A stretch of 64,000 nucleotides of DNA from Rodentibacter sp. Ppn85 (GTDB lineage: Bacteria; Pseudomonadota; Gammaproteobacteria; Enterobacterales; Pasteurellaceae): the NCBI RefSeq assembly GCF_001999335.1, contig NZ_MLHS01000011.1, forward strand, positions 1 through 64,000. Direction: 5' to 3'. The notes beneath the pieces were generated by a model. The model did no database searches, was not told the origin of the DNA, and saw nothing but the letters and a program-made list of their open reading frames with translations. Shown piece after piece: positions 58,358 through 64,000 of the stretch. Position numbers and translations under genes: made by a program. The stretch's first letter is position 1; each line of letters opens with the position of its first letter.

Positions 58358-60141
58358 TTCTGGCTTCTCTGGCGCGTTATTACCGCCGCTTGGCAACGCA
58401 AAACGATGATGTTGGTAACCCGAAAGTGCCGCCTTACGGCTTTAGCGAGGAAAAAATCGGCTGGATTTTGGTGTTGGATAAAGAAGGCCGCCTGAAAGAC
58501 GCGGTGCCGAATTTAACGGCAGATAAAAAGCCGCAGCCGAAACTGATGAGTGTGCCGCGCCCTGAAAAACGCACATCGGGCGTCAAGCCGAATTTTCTGT
58601 GGGACAAAACCGCTTATGCCTTGGGCGTGGAAGCCAATAAAGATAAGGCGCAGGCGAAAACCGAACCGGTGGTGCCGTCTGAAAAAACCTTCGCGGCATT
58701 CCGGCAATATCATTTGGATGTATTGCAACACGAACAAGACGAAGGGTTGCAGGCACTCTACCGTTTTTTACAACACTGGCAGCCTGCGCAATTTGCCGAT
58801 TATCCGTGCCTGTCTGAAACTTTGGATGCCAATGTGGTGTTTGCTTTGGATAAGCCTTCCGCCCTGATTCACAAACGCGAAGCGGCGCAAGAATTGTGGG
58901 CAGGCCGTCTGAAAAGCGACGAAGCGGAGCAGGGTTTGTGTTTAATCAGCGGCGAAGAAGCACCGATTGCGCGGCTGCATCCGGCGATTAAGGGCGTGTT
59001 TGGCGGGCAGAGTTCGGGCGGCTCGATTATTTCGTTTAACAAAGAATCCTTTGCTTCGTTTGGCAAAGAGCAGGGGGCGAATGCGCCGGTGTCGGAAGTA
59101 TCCGCCTTTGCTTATACCACCGCGCTGAACTATCTGCTGCGCCGCGAAAACGGCCATTGCCTGACCATCGGCGATGCCAGCACGGTATTTTGGGCGGAAG
59201 CCGCCGACAGCGAAACCGCCGCCGCAGCCGAAGATTTCTTTGCCGACATCATGACCCCGCCCGATGACGAGCAGCAAAGCCAAAAAGTATTCGATATTTT
59301 GGCGCAAATCGCCAAAGGCCGCCCTTTGCAGGAAATCGCGCCCGATCTGTCGCCCGATACCCGCTTTTATATCTTGGGCTTGGCGCCGAATGCGGCGCGA
59401 ATTTCCATCCGCTTTTGGCTGGATACCACGTTCGGGCAGCTTGCGGAGAATCTAGCGCAGCATTGGCAGGATTTAGCGTTGGAGCCTCGACCGTGGAAAA
59501 TAGCACCGTCGGTGTGGCGTTTGTTGCTTCAGACGGCTGTGTTAGGCAAAAGCGAAAATATTTCCCCCGTTTTGGCGGGCGAGATGATGCGTGCCGTGAT
59601 TGGCGGTACGCTGTATCCCATGAGCCTATTATCGCAGCTAATTGCTCGCATCCGAGCAGACGGTGATGTCAACGGCTTACGCATTGCCATGATTAAAGCC
59701 GTGTTACAGCGGCGTTTCAGAAAAGGTCTTATTCACGAGGAGGTTTACATGAGTTTGAACACCGAAAGCCGAAATCCGGCTTATCTGCTTGGGCGGCTAT
59801 TCGCTGTGCTTGAGCGCATTCAGTATCAGGCACTAGGCGAATTAAATGCCGGCATTGCAGACCGCTATTACGGTTCTGCATCCGCCGTACCGTTTTCCGT
59901 TTTTCCGCGTCTATTGTCGGGCGCTAAACATCATTTATCACGCCTGCGCAAAGACAAATTCGGCATGGCGGTCAATCTCGACAAAGATTTGGGTGAGATT
60001 ATCGCCATGTTGCCTGAAGTTTTCCCGCGCCATTTGAGCATTGATGAACAGGGACGCTTTGGCATCGGCTATTACCAACAAAAGCAAAGCTACTTTGCTA
60101 AAAAAGACCTCACAGTTACTCAAACGCATGAAGGAGAATAA
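58354..60141 (+). CDS. cas8c: Type I-C Cas8 (Csd1), large effector subunit
   Basis: A 595-residue Cas8c that recognises the PAM and recruits Cas3. It begins [14 protein letters not shown], the common Csd1 start, and has [71 protein letters not shown] (about 193-245) and [26 protein letters not shown] precedes the ATG by 7 bases. The frame encodes an internal Cas11 start at 59749. Two perfect DUS cores lie inside (58674-58683 and 58904-58913). Confidence 0.95.
   Translation: MILASLARYYRRLATQNDDVGNPKVPPYGFSEEKIGWILVLDKEGRLKDAVPNLTADKKPQPKLMSVPRPEKRTSGVKPNFLWDKTAYALGVEANKDKAQAKTEPVVPSEKTFAAFRQYHLDVLQHEQDEGLQALYRFLQHWQPAQFADYPCLSETLDANVVFALDKPSALIHKREAAQELWAGRLKSDEAEQGLCLISGEEAPIARLHPAIKGVFGGQSSGGSIISFNKESFASFGKEQGANAPVSEVSAFAYTTALNYLLRRENGHCLTIGDASTVFWAEAADSETAAAAEDFFADIMTPPDDEQQSQKVFDILAQIAKGRPLQEIAPDLSPDTRFYILGLAPNAARISIRFWLDTTFGQLAENLAQHWQDLALEPRPWKIAPSVWRLLLQTAVLGKSENISPVLAGEMMRAVIGGTLYPMSLLSQLIARIRADGDVNGLRIAMIKAVLQRRFRKGLIHEEVYMSLNTESRNPAYLLGRLFAVLERIQYQALGELNAGIADRYYGSASAVPFSVFPRLLSGAKHHLSRLRKDKFGMAVNLDKDLGEIIAMLPEVFPRHLSIDEQGRFGIGYYQQKQSYFAKKDLTVTQTHEGE
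58485..58496 (+). repeat. Near-match to Neisseria DUS in cas8c
   Basis: AGGCCGCCTGAA differs from AGGCCGTCTGAA at one base. It encodes part of the KEGRLKD region. Confidence 0.6.
58672..58683 (+). repeat. Neisseria-type DUS in cas8c
   Basis: GTGCCGTCTGAA contains the full core GCCGTCTGAA and differs from the extended ATGCCGTCTGAA only at its first base. Confidence 0.85.
58902..58913 (+). repeat. Neisseria-type DUS in cas8c (AG variant)
   Basis: AGGCCGTCTGAA, identical to the copy at 57555-57566, within the cas8c coding region. Confidence 0.88.
59749..60141 (+). CDS. cas11c: Cas11c small subunit, internal start within cas8c
   Basis: An in-frame ATG at 59749 is preceded by a perfect AGGAGG Shine-Dalgarno (59738-59743) at 5-base spacing. 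It gives a 130-residue protein identical to the Cas8c C-terminus ([30 protein letters not shown]...). In characterised I-C systems the Cas11 subunits of the effector are produced by this kind of internal initiation. It is predominantly helical, as expected for Cas11. Confidence 0.85.
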   Translation: MSLNTESRNPAYLLGRLFAVLERIQYQALGELNAGIADRYYGSASAVPFSVFPRLLSGAKHHLSRLRKDKFGMAVNLDKDLGEIIAMLPEVFPRHLSIDEQGRFGIGYYQQKQSYFAKKDLTVTQTHEGE

Positions 60142-60143
60142 AC

Positions 60144-61007
60144 ATGTCTATTCAAAACCGCTATGAATTCGTTTACTTTTTTGATGTAGCCAACGGCAAC
60201 CCTAACGGCGACCCCGACGCCGGCAATATGCCGCGCCTAGATCCCGAATCCAGCAAAGGCTTGGTTACCGACGTGTGCCTGAAGCGCAAAATCCGCAATT
60301 TTGTCGAACTCGCCAGCGAAAACCAGCCGGGCTACGAAATCTACGTGAAAGACAAAGGCGTGCTGAACCTGCAAAACAAACGCGCCTATGAAGCCTTGGG
60401 CATCGAATCCGAAGCCAAAAAACTGCCCAAAGATGAAGCCAAAGCCCGCGACATCACCGCTTGGATGTGCAAAAACTTCTTCGATATCCGCACCTTCGGC
60501 GCCGTGATGACCACCGAAGTCAACAGCGGCCAAGTGCGCGGCCCCGTGCAACTGGCGTTCGCCCAATCCATCGACCCCATCGTGCCGCTGGAAATCTCCA
60601 TTACCCGCATGGCGGTAACCAACGAAAAAGACCTCGAAAAAGAGCGCACCATGGGGCGCAAATACATCGTCCCCTATGCCCTTTACCGTGTACACGGCTT
60701 TATCTCCGCCAACCTTGCCGCCAAAACCGGCTTTTCCGACGAAGATTTGGCCAAACTCTGGCAAGCCCTGCAATTGATGTTCGAGCACGACCGCTCCGCC
60801 GCCCGAGGCGAAATGGCGGCGCGCAAGCTCATCGTGTTCAAACACGACACCGCACTGGGCAGCGTGCCCGCGCACAAACTGTTCGACGCCGTTAAAGTCG
60901 AACGCATCAATGGTGAAAGCGATACGCCTGCCTCGAGTTTTGCCGACTATCAAATTCGCATTGATTCAGACGGACTAAATGGCGTGAGTGTAGAAGAATT
61001 GCTGTAA
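60144..61007 (+). CDS. cas7c: Type I-C Cas7 (Csd2), crRNA backbone subunit
   Basis: A 287-residue Cas7/Csd2 protein that coats the crRNA in several copies. Family motifs are [48 protein letters not shown] (residues 7-54), [33 protein letters not shown] (about 114-146) and [11 protein letters not shown]. Very GC-rich (38 G/C in the 60 bases 60481-60540). It shares one base with the cas4 start (TAATG). Confidence 0.95.
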   Translation: MSIQNRYEFVYFFDVANGNPNGDPDAGNMPRLDPESSKGLVTDVCLKRKIRNFVELASENQPGYEIYVKDKGVLNLQNKRAYEALGIESEAKKLPKDEAKARDITAWMCKNFFDIRTFGAVMTTEVNSGQVRGPVQLAFAQSIDPIVPLEISITRMAVTNEKDLEKERTMGRKYIVPYALYRVHGFISANLAAKTGFSDEDLAKLWQALQLMFEHDRSAARGEMAARKLIVFKHDTALGSVPAHKLFDAVKVERINGESDTPASSFADYQIRIDSDGLNGVSVEELL

Positions 61008-61678
61008 TGTCCGATTTGATAAATTCCATAGCAACGCCATTGCTTGCAGACGCAGGGAAAGAACAGGATTTGCCTACTATTTCCCTCTCCGCCCTACAAC
61101 ACTATGCTTTCTGCCCACGTCAATGTGCATTGATTCACAATGAGCAGGTATGGGCGGAGAACTATTTGACTGCGCAGGGGCGTTCGTTGCACGAGCGGGT
61201 GGATTCGGGAGAACCGGAAACACGCAAAGGCGTACGTTTTGAGCGTAGTGTGCATGTGTCGGCGCAGCGGCTAGGTATCAGTGGTATTGTCGATATGGTG
61301 GAACGTCATATTCAGACAGGCTGTCTGAAACCGGTGGAATACAAACGAGGCAAGCCAAAACCAGAACCGTTTGATGAAATCCAGCTTTGCGCACAGGCGT
61401 TGTGTTTGGAGGAGATGACGGGACAAACTATAGCTGAGGGTGCGCTGTGGTATATGCAAACTCGCCACCGCATGCCCGTGCTGTTTTCAGATGATCTACG
61501 CACAAAAACACTATCCGTTATTGTCCAAGTGCGCGAGCTTTTGGCAAGCGGGAAAAATCCGCCGCCAGTGTATGGCAAACGCTGTAAAGCCTGTTCACTG
61601 GTGGAGATCTGTCAGCCGAAGTTGTTGGAGAAGGATAGGTCGGTAAGGTATGTGGAGGTGTTATTTGGGGAAGATTAG
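61007..61678 (+). CDS. cas4: Cas4 (CRISPR adaptation, PAM-selecting nuclease)
   Basis: A 223-residue RecB-fold FeS nuclease that trims prespacers and checks the PAM with Cas1-Cas2. The first Fe-S cysteine region is YAFCPRQCALIHNEQVWAEN (Cys36, Cys40), and the C-terminal cluster cysteines are in RCKACSLVEICQP. The nuclease motif is KPVEYKRGKPKPEPFDEIQLCAQALCLEEM (Glu and Lys of motif II/III). A palindrome TTCAGACAGGCTGTCTGAA at 61311-61329 resembles paired DUS variants. Confidence 0.93.
   Translation: MSDLINSIATPLLADAGKEQDLPTISLSALQHYAFCPRQCALIHNEQVWAENYLTAQGRSLHERVDSGEPETRKGVRFERSVHVSAQRLGISGIVDMVERHIQTGCLKPVEYKRGKPKPEPFDEIQLCAQALCLEEMTGQTIAEGALWYMQTRHRMPVLFSDDLRTKTLSVIVQVRELLASGKNPPPVYGKRCKACSLVEICQPKLLEKDRSVRYVEVLFGED
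61311..61329. repeat. Palindromic DUS-like sequence in cas4
   Basis: TTCAGACAG-G-CTGTCTGAA is a perfect 9-bp inverted repeat. The right arm within AGGCTGTCTGAA differs from the DUS at one base. Confidence 0.6.
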
Positions 61679-61990
61679 CAAGCTAGCCGCAGCCAAGTGT
61701 AGGGTATGCTCCCTTGGGGGCTCACACATTGGTGGGTATTCTACGCTGCTAAAAAGACTGATTTTTTCAGACTGACTTGGAAGTCGTCAATGGATAAAAC
61801 GCGTGCGTAGTTTTGCTACACACTATACAAGAGTATTTAAGAAGTCTAAGGTGTAATCCGACAAAATCATTAAATTGACCAAAGCTTGTTTGACTAAACA
61901 CAATCTACGGTAAAACTGTTTTCAGGCGAGCTAAACAGTAATCCGTTTCAAAAATAAAAGTGCGGTCAAAATCAAGGGAGTTTTTCAACC
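61679..61990. other. 312-bp gap between cas4 and cas1 with a repeat-like hairpin and a USS
   Basis: cas4, cas1 and cas2 normally adjoin. Here the gap contains a GC-rich hairpin at about 61708-61722 (GCTCCCTTGGGGGC then TCACACATTGG) resembling pseudo-repeat 2 (CTCCCTTCGGGGGCG then TGTATT). It is enclosed by GTAGGGTA/GTATTCTAC (about 61699-61746). A partial DUS-like TTCAGACTG (about 61768) and a USS at 61958-61966 follow. No gene is seen. It may hold the cas1-cas2 promoter. Confidence 0.4.
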
Positions 61991-63004
61991 ATGCGAAAAC
62001 TGCAAAATACGCTCTACATCACCACGCAGGGCAGTTATCTGCATAAGGATCGGGAAACGTTAGTGGTGGAGCAGGGGTACAAAAAGGTGGCTCAGTTGCC
62101 GGTGCATTCTATCGGGCACATTTTCTGTTTCGGCAATGTACTAGTGTCGCCGTTTTTGATGGGGTTTTGTGGAGAAAATAATGTGAATCTGGCATTTTTC
62201 ACCGAAAATGGACGTTTTTTGGGGCGGTTGCAGGGACGGCAGAGCGGTAACGTGTTGCTACGAAGGGCACAATATCGTCTGTCGGAACACAACCCTGTGC
62301 CGATTGCTCGGCATATTATTGCGGCGAAGATTCAGTCGGGTAAGCGGGTGTTGCAGCGGCGACTACGCAATCATGGCGAACTGGAGGAAGTGAAGGTGGT
62401 GGTGTCTGCGATGAATTTCGCTTTGCAGCAATTGAAGCGGGTGCAAAGTTTGGAGTTAATTCGCGGAATTGAGGGCGATGCGGCGGCACGTTATTTCGGT
62501 GTGTTCCGCCATTTGCTACGTGAAAACAGCGGTTTTGTGTTCGACGGGCGTAATCGCCGCCCGCCACGTGATGAGGTGAATGCGCTGCTGTCATTTGTGT
62601 ATAGTATTTTGGGCAAGGATATTAGCGGTGCGCTGCAAGGCGTGGGTTTGGATCCTCAGGTGGGTTTCTTACACGCTGACCGCCCAGGGCGCGATAGTTT
62701 GGCGCAGGATATTTTGGAGGAGTTTCGAGCGTGGTGGGCGGACAGATTGGTGCTGTCGCTGATTAATCGAGGCCAGATTAAGCCTCAGGATTTTGTGACT
62801 GAGGCGGGTGGGGCAGTGAATATCAAGCCGGAGGCGCGCAAGCTACTGTTCCAAACTTTGCAGGTGAAAAAGCAAGAAAAGATTGTACATCCGTTTTTAC
62901 AGGAAGAAGTGGTCGTCGGTCTGTTACCGCATATTCAAGCCATGTTACTGGCTAGGCATTTACGCGGCGATTTGGTGGAGTATCCCCCGTTTTTGATGCG
63001 GTAA
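61991..63004 (+). CDS. cas1c: CRISPR integrase Cas1 (type I-C)
   Basis: A 337-residue integrase that inserts new spacers with Cas2. The metal-site residues are Glu in LIRGIEGDAAARYFGVF (about 155-171), His in DPQVGFLHADRPGRDSL and Asp in LAQDILEEFRAWWADR (about 222-252). It begins MRKLQNTLYITTQGSYLHKDRETLVVEQ, typical of I-C Cas1. GGGAG lies about 13 bases before the ATG. Confidence 0.95.
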   Translation: MRKLQNTLYITTQGSYLHKDRETLVVEQGYKKVAQLPVHSIGHIFCFGNVLVSPFLMGFCGENNVNLAFFTENGRFLGRLQGRQSGNVLLRRAQYRLSEHNPVPIARHIIAAKIQSGKRVLQRRLRNHGELEEVKVVVSAMNFALQQLKRVQSLELIRGIEGDAAARYFGVFRHLLRENSGFVFDGRNRRPPRDEVNALLSFVYSILGKDISGALQGVGLDPQVGFLHADRPGRDSLAQDILEEFRAWWADRLVLSLINRGQIKPQDFVTEAGGAVNIKPEARKLLFQTLQVKKQEKIVHPFLQEEVVVGLLPHIQAMLLARHLRGDLVEYPPFLMR

Positions 63005-63056
63005 TTCTCAATAAAATGAGGGCGAAAATCTTAATGTTTTTTGGAGTGAGTTATTT

Positions 63057-63350
63057 ATGATGATGTTAATTACCTATGATATCTCTTTTGAGACAGATGA
63101 TGGTGAAGCAAGGTTACGTAGAATAGCCAAACATTGTTTGGATTATGGCGTTCGCGCACAATATTCCGTGTTTGAATGTGATGTAACGCCTGATCAATGG
63201 GTAGTTCTAAAAGAGAAACTTCTCAATACTTATGATCCTAAATGTGATAGTTTACGGTTTTATCATTTGGGGAGTAAATGGCGTAATAAAGTAGAACATC
63301 ATGGAGCAAAACAATCAATAGACATCTTTAAGGATACGCTGATTCTGTAA
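63057..63350 (+). CDS. cas2: CRISPR-associated endoribonuclease/adaptor Cas2
   Basis: A 97-residue ferredoxin-fold Cas2 that bridges Cas1 dimers. It has MLITYDISFETDDGEARLRRIAKHCLDYGVRAQYSVFECDVTPDQW, with the family Asp in TYDIS (residue 8) and the QYSVFEC strand. Three tandem ATG codons open the gene; GGAG lies 10 bases before the first. It is AT-rich, unlike the GC-rich cas1 53 bp upstream, suggesting a different origin or a recombination breakpoint. Confidence 0.93.
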   Translation: MMMLITYDISFETDDGEARLRRIAKHCLDYGVRAQYSVFECDVTPDQWVVLKEKLLNTYDPKCDSLRFYHLGSKWRNKVEHHGAKQSIDIFKDTLIL

Positions 63351-63540
63351 TTCGCTAGCCTATAGTTATCAAGAAAAAGCTGAGCGGTTAGCGATAATAA
63401 AAGTTCTTTAAAAATTAGTATTTTATAAAAGTGAAGTATGGCAAGAAGAGCTGTGTTATACTTCGCATCACTTCCAAAGTAGAAGCTTAGCGAATTAGGG
63501 GCTGTAAAGCCTTATAGTGAAAGGCTTCAAAAGCTAGGGA
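63351..63540 (+). promoter_or_regulatory. CRISPR leader
   Basis: A 190-bp AT-rich region between cas2 and the first repeat, the expected place for array transcription start and spacer integration. It contains TATACT (63457-63462) as a possible -10 and an inverted repeat AAGCCTT (63507-63513)/AAGGCTT (63521-63527) close to the first repeat. No gene is seen. Confidence 0.65.
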
Positions 63541-64000
63541 GCAGCCGCCTTCAGGCGGCTGTGTATTGAAACTGATTTTGGCGAAGTCAAAATCAGAAAT
63601 AAAGGCAGCAGCCGCCTTCAGGCGGCTGTGTATTGAAACATATCGTCATTGATGATGGTCTGACGGGTAATACGCAGCCGCCTTCAGGCGGCTGTGTATT
63701 GAAACACGCCATTGAGCATTAACGCACCAAGTACCATTTGGCAGCCGCCTTCAGGCGGCTGTGTATTGAAACGCAAAAGTCAAAGCGATTTTAAAGTGAA
63801 AAGCGGCGCAGCCGCCTTCAGGCGGCTGTGTATTGAAACAGCCGTTAAAAGACGCTAGAGCGAAAAGTTACGGTGAGCAGCCGCCTTCAGGCGGCTGTGT
63901 ATTGAAACAAAAGTTCTCGCACGCTGCCAATAGTGAGCTCTTGGCAGCCGCCTTCAGGCGGCTGTGTATTGAAACAAGCCCAAATCTTCCACATCTGCGC
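63541..64000 (+). CRISPR. Type I-C CRISPR array (continues past window end)
   Basis: Seven identical 32-bp repeats start at 63541, 63608, 63674, 63741, 63808, 63877 and 63944. Each begins GCAGCCGCC, has an 8-bp stem CAGCCGCC/GGCGGCTG with loop TTCA, and ends TGTATTGAAAC, the I-C tail. The six complete spacers are 35, 34, 35, 35, 37 and 35 nt; a seventh begins at 63976. Spacer 1 (63573-63607) contains an internal 8-bp hairpin, TGATTTTG/CAAAATCA. No spacer was seen to match elsewhere in the window by eye. Confidence 0.98.

Noticed and set aside
57698-58396. 232-codon minus-strand frame antisense to cas5c
   Set aside because: Shadow of cas5c; no domain, and the gene on the plus strand has clear homology and a ribosome site.
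60237-60953. Long minus-strand frame antisense to cas7c
   Set aside because: A shadow of the GC-rich cas7c gene; its sequence is low-complexity Gly/Phe/Val as expected from the codon bias of the other strand.
63573-63975. Self-targeting spacers in the main array
   Set aside because: Reading the six complete spacers against the window by eye gave no convincing match; a whole-genome search would be needed.

Overview
The window comes from a member of the Pasteurellaceae. The 9-mer AAGTGCGGT (the Haemophilus-type DNA uptake signal sequence, USS) recurs on both strands throughout, often as inverted pairs that form terminators. Several blocks follow Haemophilus influenzae gene order: rsmC-holD-rimI next to fdhE-fdnI-fdxH-fdnG/fdhD; bcr-rsuA-DUF1919-maeB; nagK with an AgcS symporter. 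The genus cannot be fixed from this window. The trehalose operon argues against H. influenzae itself, and Aggregatibacter, Pasteurella, Rodentibacter or H. parainfluenzae-like species all remain possible.

Layout. 1-427: 3' end of a leucine-rich-repeat protein, followed by a structured intergenic element. 670-12474: an L-sugar/diketogulonate island with L-xylulokinase, an SMP-30 lactonase, a ribose-type ABC importer, a TRAP importer (yiaMNO), a YhcH/YiaL protein, yiaK, and the divergent IclR regulator yiaJ, with a consensus CRP site in the divergent promoter. 12546-37091: ordinary chromosome (ycaO, yafS-like/gloB, hemA, a tRNA Met-Leu-Gln-Gln cluster, prfC, purC with a PurR box, argG with tandem ARG boxes, ribA, pgpB, nagK, agcS, a GST with a LysR regulator, bcr-rsuA, maeB, cmoB, rng). 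37168-42243: trehalose operon treR-treB-treC with a complete class A beta-lactamase between treB and treC; treB carries an in-frame TAG near its 3' end. 42250-51608: rsmC, a lipoprotein, holD, rimI, and the formate dehydrogenase-N locus, whose catalytic subunit is read through a UGA selenocysteine codon.

52286-64000: a complete type I-C CRISPR-Cas locus (cas3, cas5, cas8 with an internal cas11 start, cas7, cas4, cas1, cas2 and at least seven repeats), split between cas3 and cas5 by a SIR2-HerA two-gene defence module. The cas5-cas1 part is GC-rich and contains Neisseria-type DNA uptake sequences (DUS), whereas sir2-herA and cas2 are AT-rich, so the locus is a mosaic with a probable Neisseriaceae contribution.

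Main discovery candidate. Between herA and cas5 lies a degenerate two-repeat mini-CRISPR. The first 16 nt of its pseudo-spacer, starting exactly at the repeat/spacer junction, match perfectly the region between cas3 and sir2, directly beside a candidate sir2 promoter. This is the architecture of CreA/CreR-type crRNA-like regulators. It predicts that the I-C effector complex represses sir2-herA, so that phage inhibition of CRISPR immunity would release a SIR2-HerA backup response. The arrangement is read directly from the sequence; the function is inference.
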